64,000 nucleotides of DNA, taken from NCBI GenBank assembly GCA_038234715.1, contig JBBQTD010000001.1, positions 186,001 to 250,000 of the forward strand, read 5' to 3'. Made by a program: the position numbers and the translations under genes. Positions 35,006-43,200 of this stretch are shown here, piece by piece (positions within the stretch are counted from its first letter, which is position 1; each line of letters opens with the position of its first letter). A model generated the notes under the pieces. That model did not search any database. It was not told the origin of the DNA and saw nothing but the letters and a program-made list of their open reading frames with translations. Source of the DNA: SZAS-103 sp038234715. GTDB taxonomy: Bacteria; Pseudomonadota; Gammaproteobacteria; Xanthomonadales; Xanthomonadaceae.

Positions 35006-37684
35006 TCAGTGCGCGTTCGCTGCGAGCCACGCGTCGACTGCGGGCAGACGCTCGTTGCGGATCTTGATGCGGTAGGCGATGTTCACGGCCACGGTGTCGG
35101 CATCGCGTCGCGACGTCGCGGCAATGTGCGCTTCGGCGAAGGCCTTGACCTTGTCGATCATCGCCCTATCCAGGGAGCGGTTGGCCAACTGCGGGTAGTA
35201 GCGGCTGCGCGACGTCGTATCGACCTTCGCGTCCACCAGTGCGAGATGGGTGGTGGCGAAATCGAAGGCGAGCGCAGGATGCAGTTGTGCCACCTCGCCG
35301 ATCATCCCCGCGCTGGTGGTCGCGCCGGGTTCGTCGGTGAGCGCAAGGTCGAGCGCGCGGCTTGCCAGCGCTTCGTCCTCGGTACTGGACAGCATGCGGT
35401 AGAACTGTTCCTTGATCAGCGGCGATTTTTCAGCCATCGCAGCGGCGTGCAGCTGATCCCAGGTCGCAGCGTCGGCATGCCGTGCGACCACGCGAAAGAC
35501 AATCTTGCGCAACGCAGCGGGAACCGCGCCAGGATCGGAACCCTGCGCCGCATAACGCCGACGCGCCTCGGCAATCACCACCGGATCGCCGAGCTCGCTT
35601 AACGCAGCGATCATCTGGCTGCGCAGGTTGGTGAGCGGGTCCGATTCCCCAGGCCGTGCGATCCATCCGATCCTGGCGAATACCGGTGCGAGCCGCGCGA
35701 TCGCGAAGCTGCGGAACTGCCGTTGCCGCGGCAGGTCGCCGTCGTAATACGCATCGATCGCGGTGAAGCTGTCGGCAATGTCGCCCCAGATCTGCGGATC
35801 GGCATCGGCTGGCGTGGCCTGCGCGAGGTCAAGGTAGTCCGATGCCGGCTGCAGGCCAGCCATGCCCAGCGCCCAGGAATCGTTCATGACACCAAGCTGG
35901 TCGATCGGGCTCAGCTTAGCGAAGCTGCGCTTGATCGCGCCGATTTGGGCGGGAGCGTACAGGGTGCGGTAGTAACCGCTCTGCCCTGCATTGACGATCA
36001 CCGCTCCGCATCCAGGAACCACCACCGTGCCATGGCCATTGGCCACCAGGGTACGCGCCGATGCGGGCGCACCGACCACCTGCGCAATGACCGGCACCCG
36101 CCATGCCAGTGGCTGCTTGCCAGGACGGTCCTTGGTGAACTCTTCCTGCGTGAGGGTCAGCGTGGTGTTGCCACCCGCGCAGGTGGCCTGCTCGACGCGG
36201 ACCATCGGCACGCCAGGTTGCAGGGTGAACTGGTGCGCGATGTCGGCGATCGGCTTCGCCGCGGTCGCCTCGCCTGGGCTGACATCCATCTCGTGCCACA
36301 GGTCGTCGGTGACGGTGTTGCCGTACGCATGCTTCTTCATGTAGCGGCGTACGCCATCGCGCCACGCGTCGGCGCCGACGTAGGCTTCAAGCATGCGGAT
36401 CGCCGCCTCGCCCTTCGAATAAGTGATGGAGTCGAACGCCTGGTTGGCCTGTTCCACCGTTTCCACGTGCTGCACAACCGGATGCGTGGTGACCACGGCA
36501 TCGCGATCCATCGCGCCTTCGCGCACGCCCACCGCCGACAGCGTCGAATTCCATTCCGGATGCAGCTTCGCGGTGGTGCGGCTTTGCATCCACGAAGCGA
36601 ATCCCTCGTTGAGCCACAGGTCATCCCACCACTGCATCGTCACCAGGTCGCCGAACCACTGGTGCGCCATCTCGTGCGCTTCGGTGTCGAAGACGCCCTG
36701 CTTGTCGGCCTGGGTGGAGATCGTCGGGTCGAGCAGCATGTCGTGCTCGAAGGTGAAGATCGCGCCCCAGTTTTCCATCGCTCCGAAAAACTCGCTGGTC
36801 CCCGGCGACGCGATGTTGTCGAGCTTGGGTAGCGGATACGGGGTGCCGAAGTAGTCGTTGTATTCGCGCAGGATCGCCTGCGATGATTCCAGCGCGAACG
36901 CGGCCTGCGACAGCGAACCCTTGCGGGCGACCACGCCGACTTCGGTCGGCCCGACTTGCGCGGTTGCGCGATCAAAATCGCCGACGCTGAAGAACAGCAG
37001 GTAGGTGGACATCTTCGGCGTCGTCGCGAAGCGCACCTGCGCGAGTCCATTGCCGATGTCGGTGCGTTGTGCGATCGGCATGTTGCTGACCGCCATTTGC
37101 GCACTGGGCACCGTTGCGGTGAGATCAAAGGTCGTCTTGAACGCCGGTTCGTCCCACGACGGGATCAGACGGCGCGCGTCGGAATTTTCGAACTGCGTGT
37201 AGAGCGCGCGCTGCCTGGCCCCATCGGAATCGTAGTCGATCGCGAACAATCCATTGGCCTGGGTGCCGATCTTGCCGGTGTAGGCCATCGTGAGCCGGTA
37301 GCTGCCCGGCGCGATGGTCTTGTCGAAGGTGAAGGTCGCGGTCTGGGTGGCGGCATCGACCTTCACGCCGGGTGCCGCATACGTGGTGTTGCCGGCCACC
37401 GGGGAAAGGCCGACCTTGGAAATGGTCATGTCGATCGCGTTGAGGGTGATGCTGTTTGTGGGTTGCAGCACGTCGATAACGACGGTCACCGTGCCCTTGA
37501 ATCGCAGGTTCGCCGCATCCGGCACGATCGCCACGTCGTAGTGCGTGGGCCGCACGGTGCGCGGCAACTGCGTGGTGGCCTGCGCCGGAGCGGCGGCGGC
37601 GACTGCTTGGGCGCGCACGACCTCAACGTTGCACAAACCAGCGAGGAATGCCGCGGCAATGGCACAAACCAGGATGCGACGCAT
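35006..37684 (-). CDS. M1-family aminopeptidase, exported
   Basis: An 892-aa zinc aminopeptidase. ATG 37684 has GAGGGG upstream and begins a signal peptide (MRRILVCAIAAAFLAGLC, cleaved after an Ala-rich stretch), so the upstream open frame to 37993 is not used. The substrate-binding motif GAMEN lies around residue 300, and the zinc site is HEMAH (337-341) followed by N-E-G-F-A-S-W with the third ligand. An ERAP1-like C-terminal helical domain fills the last third. It is probably periplasmic and removes N-terminal residues from peptides. It stands alone on this strand, upstream of the XRE gene in the opposite orientation. Confidence 0.93.
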   Translation of the reverse strand: MRRILVCAIAAAFLAGLCNVEVVRAQAVAAAAPAQATTQLPRTVRPTHYDVAIVPDAANLRFKGTVTVVIDVLQPTNSITLNAIDMTISKVGLSPVAGNTTYAAPGVKVDAATQTATFTFDKTIAPGSYRLTMAYTGKIGTQANGLFAIDYDSDGARQRALYTQFENSDARRLIPSWDEPAFKTTFDLTATVPSAQMAVSNMPIAQRTDIGNGLAQVRFATTPKMSTYLLFFSVGDFDRATAQVGPTEVGVVARKGSLSQAAFALESSQAILREYNDYFGTPYPLPKLDNIASPGTSEFFGAMENWGAIFTFEHDMLLDPTISTQADKQGVFDTEAHEMAHQWFGDLVTMQWWDDLWLNEGFASWMQSRTTAKLHPEWNSTLSAVGVREGAMDRDAVVTTHPVVQHVETVEQANQAFDSITYSKGEAAIRMLEAYVGADAWRDGVRRYMKKHAYGNTVTDDLWHEMDVSPGEATAAKPIADIAHQFTLQPGVPMVRVEQATCAGGNTTLTLTQEEFTKDRPGKQPLAWRVPVIAQVVGAPASARTLVANGHGTVVVPGCGAVIVNAGQSGYYRTLYAPAQIGAIKRSFAKLSPIDQLGVMNDSWALGMAGLQPASDYLDLAQATPADADPQIWGDIADSFTAIDAYYDGDLPRQRQFRSFAIARLAPVFARIGWIARPGESDPLTNLRSQMIAALSELGDPVVIAEARRRYAAQGSDPGAVPAALRKIVFRVVARHADAATWDQLHAAAMAEKSPLIKEQFYRMLSSTEDEALASRALDLALTDEPGATTSAGMIGEVAQLHPALAFDFATTHLALVDAKVDTTSRSRYYPQLANRSLDRAMIDKVKAFAEAHIAATSRRDADTVAVNIAYRIKIRNERLPAVDAWLAANAH

Positions 37685-37821
37685 GCACGGCCCCTCGGAA
37701 AACCCCAGTCCCGGGAGCTTACTGATCGCAGGCGCGACGTGAATGTGCACGATGGCAGGGGGCCGACCAGCCGCCGGCCCTCGCCGGCTGCGGCTCGCCA
37801 CGGCAAAGGTCAACCGCGACG

Positions 37822-37980
37822 TCACTCCGCGCGGTAAACGATCACGCGGTCGCGACCGGCCGCCTTGGCCGCATACAGCGCGGTGTCGGCATTGCGCAGC
37901 AGCATTTCGCCGCTCTCGCCATGCAGCGGCGCGATGGCGATGCCGCTGGAGATCGTGACCGGGTAACCGGCACAGCTGCA
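37822..37980 (-). pseudogene. C-terminal remnant of a GGDEF domain
   Basis: Read on the minus strand in the frame ending at TGA 37822-37824, the sequence gives YPVTISSGIAIAPLHGESG, then EMLLRNADTALYAAKAAGRD, RVIVYRAE and a stop. This is the end of a GGDEF domain (V-T-x-S-x-G-I-A, then A-D-x-A-L-Y-x-A-K-x-x-G-R-x-R-V). Upstream of about 37975 the similarity stops, and an in-frame stop follows near 38030. No GGDEF signature or start remains, so the gene is a decayed fragment left by a deletion or rearrangement. Confidence 0.85.
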
Positions 37981-38060
37981 GAACGCCGAGCATTTCGCCC
38001 TGCGCTCAGGTCTCTTCTGTTTGCAGCGAGGAATTCATCGAGCGCGGCGGATCGCTTGCC

Positions 38061-38498
38061 TCACGAAAGAACCGGGCTTGCCGCGCTCGCAAGCGCTTGC
38101 GGCATGTCGCTACGCAGCGGCGCGCTCCTGATTGCCATCCTGTGCCGCAGCGGTCGCCCTCGCCGCGATTGCATGCAGTTCGATCCGGCCCGGTCGCCCG
38201 AATGGCCGAGCTGGTGGGTGTTCCAGTCAGTGATCCACTGCTTTGCCCGCTCGCGCAACGCAAGCCGCAGGTCCAGCTCAATCATCAGCACGGACGTGTC
38301 CTTGTCGTATGTGCCTATCAGCGCCCGTGGTGGCGTCGACGCAAGCCGGTTGAGGTTGTTGAGAAAGACCCCGCCGAGCGCATCGGCCCAGATGGACCTG
38401 GGCTTTGTTCCAATGGCGCGACGGACGCGTGCGGCCAACCCCGGCAGTGGCTCGTGCAGGCGTCCGATCGGCGCGAAATTCGACAGTGGCCTGCGCAT
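38061..38498 (-). CDS. Protein of unknown function
   Basis: A 145-aa product. ATG 38498 has GGAGGG 4 nt upstream, the same leader as at the 28180 gene, so translation is likely. Residues 1-95 look like ordinary coding sequence (GTKPRSIWADALGGVFLNNL, then DTSVLMIELDLRLALRERAK). The last 45 residues are basic and low in order, as if a different sequence had been joined near the deletion that left the GGDEF remnant. It is not recognised. There is no signal peptide or membrane segment. Confidence 0.55.
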   Translation of the reverse strand: MRRPLSNFAPIGRLHEPLPGLAARVRRAIGTKPRSIWADALGGVFLNNLNRLASTPPRALIGTYDKDTSVLMIELDLRLALRERAKQWITDWNTHQLGHSGDRAGSNCMQSRRGRPLRHRMAIRSAPLRSDMPQALASAASPVLS

Positions 38499-38537
38499 GG
38501 TTCCCTCCGATGGAACGCGATGTGGTTGTTGCAGTGA

Positions 38538-38957
38538 CTACGATGAAATCTGGTTGCTATCGTGACGCGTCTTCGTCGGACGCGGCCGCGTTGCGACGAC
38601 GCGCATGGACGGCATGTGGAAATCGACGGCCTCGCCTGATCCAGCGGGAAGCGCAGCGACGCCGACGCGATCGACCCCAAGCACCCTGGCGAGCCGCTGC
38701 AACGGCCGCAACCATGCCCGGGGCGCTGGGACGCGGGGCGTTGCGCTGCGCTGCGTTGCGATGGGCTCGTGCATTGGATCGACAACCGCCTTCCGCCACG
38801 ACGTGACCCGATCGACCGAGTAGTCGGCCCAGCGCGAATGGAAGTTGCCGTCCGCGAAGGTCCCGTGGACCGGTTCCTCGCGATCGTCGAGCTGGAAATC
38901 GATCGTCTCGCCGCGATGCGGCAGGTACGTCGAGCTCAAGATCCAATACGTTGCCAT
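38538..38957 (-). CDS. Protein of unknown function
   Basis: A 139-aa product starting MATYWILSSTYLPHRGETID. The frame extends to 39092 but the natural start is ATG 38957. The first 55 residues (L-D-D-R-E-E-P-V-H-G-T-F-A-D-G-N-F-H-S-R-W-A-D-Y) read like a small beta-rich domain with several aromatic positions. The rest is Pro/Arg/Ala-rich and may be poorly folded. It is 39 bp upstream of the 38061 gene on the same strand, so they may form an operon. Family unknown. Confidence 0.55.
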   Translation of the reverse strand: MATYWILSSTYLPHRGETIDFQLDDREEPVHGTFADGNFHSRWADYSVDRVTSWRKAVVDPMHEPIATQRSATPRVPAPRAWLRPLQRLARVLGVDRVGVAALPAGSGEAVDFHMPSMRVVATRPRPTKTRHDSNQISS

Positions 38958-39310
38958 CGTTGATAACCCCCGGGTGGGCACGCCATCCGCATATTGGGAT
39001 GGCCGCATCCTTGCGGCGCAGACGCGGTAGTCCAATCTCATACTTTCAGCTTTATGCAAGCCGGTCGGTACGCCAGCGCACTTAATCCGCACTATATTTG
39101 ACGAATTTCCGGGAGGCGCGCGCGCCCGTCATTGCACTTCCCCAGGGCAGCCGGTCTTCTTCGTTTCTCGCCAATGTGCCCGGAGGCCTGTGTGCAATAT
39201 GTCGGCACATGAACCGTTGCTGACACCAATCTCCCTTAAGCGTGTTGCGTAACATACCGATCGCAGGGATGCGCATAGCCTGCACGCATGGTCCGTGACG
39301 GTCTTCCCTG
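38958..39310. promoter_or_regulatory. Divergent intergenic region before the Crp/Fnr gene
   Basis: 353 bp without a supported gene. It is A/T-richer at 39045-39110 (TTTCAGCTTTATGC, ACTATATTTGACG) and at 39240-39270 (TTGCGTAACATACCG). These are the likely promoter zones for the minus-strand unknown gene and the plus-strand regulator respectively. No symmetrical operator clear enough to mark was found. Confidence 0.5.
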
Positions 39311-40069
39311 ATGGCGAGTGCATCGAGTCTTCGCCAGAACCGGCTGCTTGCGACCTTGCCCAGGGGTTCGATCTCTCGCTTGCGCCCGCACCTGGAGCTG
39401 GTGCCGATGCCGTTGCACCAGGTGGTGTACGCGCGGCAGGCGCCATTCGAACATGTCTTCTTTCCGACCACGTCGGCGGTGTCGCTGGTATCCAACCTGC
39501 ACGGCGGCGCCGTGGCAGAGGTCGGCATCATCGGCAACGAGGGCATGCTGGGCACGGCGCTGTTGGTGGGTGAGGCGGACGCGGCGTGCGCCGCGATCGT
39601 GCAATGCCGCGGCGAGGCATACCGCTTGCGGATAGAGGCGCTGCGGGCGGAGTTCGAGAACTCGCGGATTGTGCTGCAACTGTTGCTGCGCTACATGCAG
39701 GCGTTGCTGATGCAGACCGCGCAAACCGCGATCTGCAATCACCATCACTCGGTGCTCCAGCAACTATGCCGTCGGATGCTGCTGATCATGGACCGGACCG
39801 CGGCCGACGGGGTCGACTCGACCCACGCACTGATGGCGGAGAGGCTCGGCGTGCATCGGCCGGCCGTCACCATCGCAGCTGGAAAATTGCGCCAGGCAGG
39901 CCTGATCGCATACAACCGTGGATCGATCACCGTGCTGGATCGGGCTGGACTCGCGGCGCAGGCGTGCGAATGCTACGAAACCGTCAAGCGGCAAACCGAC
40001 CGGCTGGTGCCGATCCGCAGCAGGCGCCCGATCGCCGGGGCGCAGGCGAGCACGCAAGCATCAGGCTGA
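39311..40069 (+). CDS. Crp/Fnr-family transcriptional regulator
   Basis: A 252-aa regulator. The cyclic-nucleotide-binding-like beta-roll covers about 20-120 (LPRGSISRLRPHLELVPM, FFPTTSAVSLVS, V-G-I-I-G-N-E-G-M-L-G), but it lacks the phosphate-binding R-S-A signature of true cAMP receptors. A dimerisation helix follows, then a Crp-type winged HTH (about 165-225, MAERLGVHRPAVTIAAGKLR). This sub-type, with N-E-G-M-x-G in place of the cAMP pocket, is common in proteobacteria and often tied to stress or oxygen responses. The ligand is unknown. No partner gene is adjacent. Confidence 0.88.
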   Translation: MASASSLRQNRLLATLPRGSISRLRPHLELVPMPLHQVVYARQAPFEHVFFPTTSAVSLVSNLHGGAVAEVGIIGNEGMLGTALLVGEADAACAAIVQCRGEAYRLRIEALRAEFENSRIVLQLLLRYMQALLMQTAQTAICNHHHSVLQQLCRRMLLIMDRTAADGVDSTHALMAERLGVHRPAVTIAAGKLRQAGLIAYNRGSITVLDRAGLAAQACECYETVKRQTDRLVPIRSRRPIAGAQASTQASG

Positions 40070-40103
40070 GGCGGCTTGCGATGCGCTTGCGCCGGGCACT
40101 ACA

Positions 40104-40180
40104 GTGCATCGCTGAGCCAGTGCATCGCCGAGGCGGGCATCGCTGAGCCGGGCATCGCAAACCCGGTGATCGCAAACCCG
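40104..40180. repeat. Short minisatellite, five units of 15-16 bp
   Basis: Units at 40104, 40120, 40136, 40151 and 40166 follow the pattern GKGCATCGCTGAGCC or GGCATCGCAAACCCG (the last starts GTGATCGC). They lie between the Crp/Fnr stop and the multi-sensor EAL gene. The function is unknown; unit number could vary between strains. Confidence 0.75.
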
Positions 40181-40296
40181 GGCAGCAGCCAAGCAATCCG
40201 GCGCGCGCAAGGGTAACCTTCAAGCCACTGGATGGTGTCCGCGCATCGCAACTGCGTGAAAGGTCGGCTGTCCAGGCACCAGGGGTGGCCCGGGCC

Positions 40297-43176
40297 ATGG
40301 ATCGTTCCATCGAAGAGATCGCGTTCCACCATGTGTTCGATCGCATCACCGATGCGTACGTCGCGCTGGACAGCGACTGGCGTTATACCTTCATCAACGC
40401 GAAGGCCAGCGATTTCTTCGGTCGCCCAGCCGGGGAGTTACTCGGCAAGCACATCTGGACCGAGTTCCCGCACCCCGACGACCATCCGTTTCGACGCGCC
40501 TGCGAAAAAGCGATGGCGGAGCAGAAGCCATCGTCGCTGGAGGCGTATTACGAGCTCCACCAAAACCGTTGGCTGGAGAACCGGCTGCATCCATCGCCGG
40601 ACGGCCTGACGATCTATTTCGTCGACATCACCGAACGCAAGCAGATCGAGGACGCCCTGCAGCACAACCAGCGCATGCTCGCCGAGGCGCAGCAGGTTGC
40701 GCACGTGGGCAACTGGGAATGGGACATCCGCGCCAACAAGGTTGCGTGGTCGGCCGAGTTGTACCGGATCTACGGCCTGGTTCCCGACCAGTACGCCGCA
40801 ACGTTCGAGGCGTATCTCGCGCTGGTGCATCCGCTCGATCGCGAGCGCGTGCAGGGCATCATCCAGCGCGCCTGCGCGGACCACAACCCGTTCGAATTCG
40901 ACGAACGCATCGTGCGTGCCGATGGCACCATCCGTACCCTGCGCAGCAGCGGGATGGTGGATGTCGACGGCAATGGCGATGCGATACGCATGCTCGGGGC
41001 TTGCCAGGACATCACCGCACGCAGGCGGGCCGAACAGATGGAAGCCGGCCAGCACGACATCCTTGAAGGGATCGCGGCACGCAGGCCGCTTGCCGAAAGC
41101 CTGGATGCAATCGTGCGCCTGCACGAAGCTCTCAATCCGGGCGCATTGTGTTCCCTGCAGCTGCTCGACGAGACCGGCGAGCGCGTCCTGCACGGCGCCG
41201 GCCCCAGCCTGCCCGCGGAGTACAACAATGCGATCGACGGGCTCGAAATCGGCGATGGTGTCGGCTCCTGCGGAACGGCCGCATGGCGCCGCGAACGCGT
41301 GGTGGTGACCGACATCGCCACGCATCCGTATTGGAAAAACTACAAGGATCTGGCGCTGGCCAATGGTCTCAAAGCCTGCTGGTCTACGCCGGTGATGGGC
41401 AGAAACGACCGGGTGTTGGGTACGTATGCCGTCTATTACCTCGAGAGTCGCGAACCCACCGCCCACGAGCTGCACGACATCGACCGGATGATCCCTCTCA
41501 CCGCCACCGCAATCGAAAGTGCGAGGCTCATCACCCGACTGTCCGAGCGCGACCGCTTCTTCGACCTGTCGATGGAGATCTACTGCATCTTCGATACGGC
41601 GCTGGAACGGATCATCCAGGTCAATCCGTCGTTCTGCCGCGTCACCGGCTACAGTGCCGAGGAGCTGACGTCGCGCCATTACCTGGATTTCGTCCACCCC
41701 GCGGACCGGGATATCGCCGCGAACGCAGTCTCCGTGCTGACCACCGAAGGCGCGCGGGTGAGCGCGTTCGGCTATCGCTTCGAGTGCAAGCACGGCGGCT
41801 ACCGCTGGCTGGAATGGGAATCGGTCGCCGCCAACGACGGGCTGGCGTATGCCGTGGCGCACGACACCACCGAGCGGCGCAAGGTCGAAGCGGAGCTGGC
41901 ATATGCCGCAAGCCACGACGTGGTCACCAACCTGCCGCACCACCACGTGTTCGAGAAGACGCTCGAGACCTTGCTTGCGCACGCATCGACTCCGGTATGG
42001 CTGTTCTTCATCGGCCTGGATCGCTTCGGGGTCGTCAACGAATCGATGGGCCATGTGATCGGCGACGCGGTGTTGCAGTGCGTGGCCGAACGCCTGCATG
42101 CGACGCTGGGAGAGGCAGGACACATCGCACGTTTCGGCAGCGACGAATTCGTGATTGCAGCGACCGCGCTCGACGAAACCTCGGCAATGGCATTGGCAGA
42201 ACGCATGCGCAACGCCGTCGCTCTTCCGATCGAGTCGGACGACTACCGCCTGCTGCTGACGGCGAGTATCGGCATCAGCCACTCGCCCGACCACGGGCAA
42301 AGCCAGAAGGAATTGCTGCGGCGCGCGGAAGCCGCAATGACACGGGCCAAGCGGCAGGGGCGCGACAGCGTCTGCGAGTTCTCGATCGGACAGATGCAGG
42401 ATATCGAGGATCGCCTGGTGCTGGGCAGCCATTTGCGCGGCGCGATCGCGCGCGGCGAACTCGAGCTCCACTACCAGCCCCAGCACAATGCCGCCGACCA
42501 CGCATTGACCGGCTTCGAGGCCTTGCTGCGCTGGAAAAACGCGGAACTCGGCCAGGTCTCTCCCGCGCGCTTCATTCCGATCGCCGAAGCGCTGGGGCTG
42601 ATTCCCGAAATCGGCGGGTGGGTCGTGAACGAAGCCTGCCGGCAGATGCGCGCGTGGATGGATCGCGGCCATCGCGGATTCACCATCGCCGTGAACGTGT
42701 CCGCACAGCAGTTGCAGCGCCCAGGCCTGGTGGAACAGGTCCGCGATGCGCTGCAGCGGCATGCGTTGCCTGGCGAGGCGCTGGGCATCGAGCTGACCGA
42801 GAGCTCGTTGATGGAGAACATCGTGCGCGTGCGCGGCACATTGGCCGAACTCAAGGCGCTGGGCACGCAACTTGCGCTCGACGACTTCGGCACGGGCTAT
42901 TCGAGCCTGTCGTACCTCAAGCAGTTCCCGATCGACAAGCTCAAGATCGACCAGAGTTTCGTGCGCGACCTGCCCGACGACGCCGACGACGCCAGCATCG
43001 CCCGCACCATCGTCGCGATGGCGCACCAGCTGCGCATGGTTGTCGCGGCCGAGGGTGTCGAGACCGAGGCCCAGGCCATTTTCCTCACCGGTATCGGCTG
43101 CGACGAACTCCAGGGTTACCATCTGGGCCGGCCAGTGATTGCCGCCGAGGCCGAGAAACTCTTCGCGGCCCGATAA
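40297..43176 (+). CDS. PAS-PAS-GAF-PAS-GGDEF(degenerate)-EAL phosphodiesterase
   Basis: A 959-aa multi-sensor c-di-GMP phosphodiesterase. GTG 40285 is in frame, but ATG 40297 with AGGGG upstream is preferred. PAS domains lie at about 8-115, 130-250 and 420-535 (each ending in a D-I-T-E/A-R or D-T-T-E-R exit motif), with a GAF domain at about 260-405. The cyclase signature is GSDEF (614-618) rather than GGDEF, so synthesis is unlikely. EAL is intact (741-743, FEALLRW), with ELTES, DDFGTGYSS, KIDQSF and EGVET. There are no membrane segments. The next gene starts 24 bp downstream, but its function is unrelated. Confidence 0.92.
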   Translation: MDRSIEEIAFHHVFDRITDAYVALDSDWRYTFINAKASDFFGRPAGELLGKHIWTEFPHPDDHPFRRACEKAMAEQKPSSLEAYYELHQNRWLENRLHPSPDGLTIYFVDITERKQIEDALQHNQRMLAEAQQVAHVGNWEWDIRANKVAWSAELYRIYGLVPDQYAATFEAYLALVHPLDRERVQGIIQRACADHNPFEFDERIVRADGTIRTLRSSGMVDVDGNGDAIRMLGACQDITARRRAEQMEAGQHDILEGIAARRPLAESLDAIVRLHEALNPGALCSLQLLDETGERVLHGAGPSLPAEYNNAIDGLEIGDGVGSCGTAAWRRERVVVTDIATHPYWKNYKDLALANGLKACWSTPVMGRNDRVLGTYAVYYLESREPTAHELHDIDRMIPLTATAIESARLITRLSERDRFFDLSMEIYCIFDTALERIIQVNPSFCRVTGYSAEELTSRHYLDFVHPADRDIAANAVSVLTTEGARVSAFGYRFECKHGGYRWLEWESVAANDGLAYAVAHDTTERRKVEAELAYAASHDVVTNLPHHHVFEKTLETLLAHASTPVWLFFIGLDRFGVVNESMGHVIGDAVLQCVAERLHATLGEAGHIARFGSDEFVIAATALDETSAMALAERMRNAVALPIESDDYRLLLTASIGISHSPDHGQSQKELLRRAEAAMTRAKRQGRDSVCEFSIGQMQDIEDRLVLGSHLRGAIARGELELHYQPQHNAADHALTGFEALLRWKNAELGQVSPARFIPIAEALGLIPEIGGWVVNEACRQMRAWMDRGHRGFTIAVNVSAQQLQRPGLVEQVRDALQRHALPGEALGIELTESSLMENIVRVRGTLAELKALGTQLALDDFGTGYSSLSYLKQFPIDKLKIDQSFVRDLPDDADDASIARTIVAMAHQLRMVVAAEGVETEAQAIFLTGIGCDELQGYHLGRPVIAAEAEKLFAAR

Positions 43177-43200
43177 CGAAACAACATGGAGAGGCTCGCG

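Noticed and set aside
37685..37993. Upstream extension of the M1 aminopeptidase frame
   Set aside because: A signal peptide and ribosome site start at 37684; the upstream DNA encodes a GGDEF remnant in another frame.
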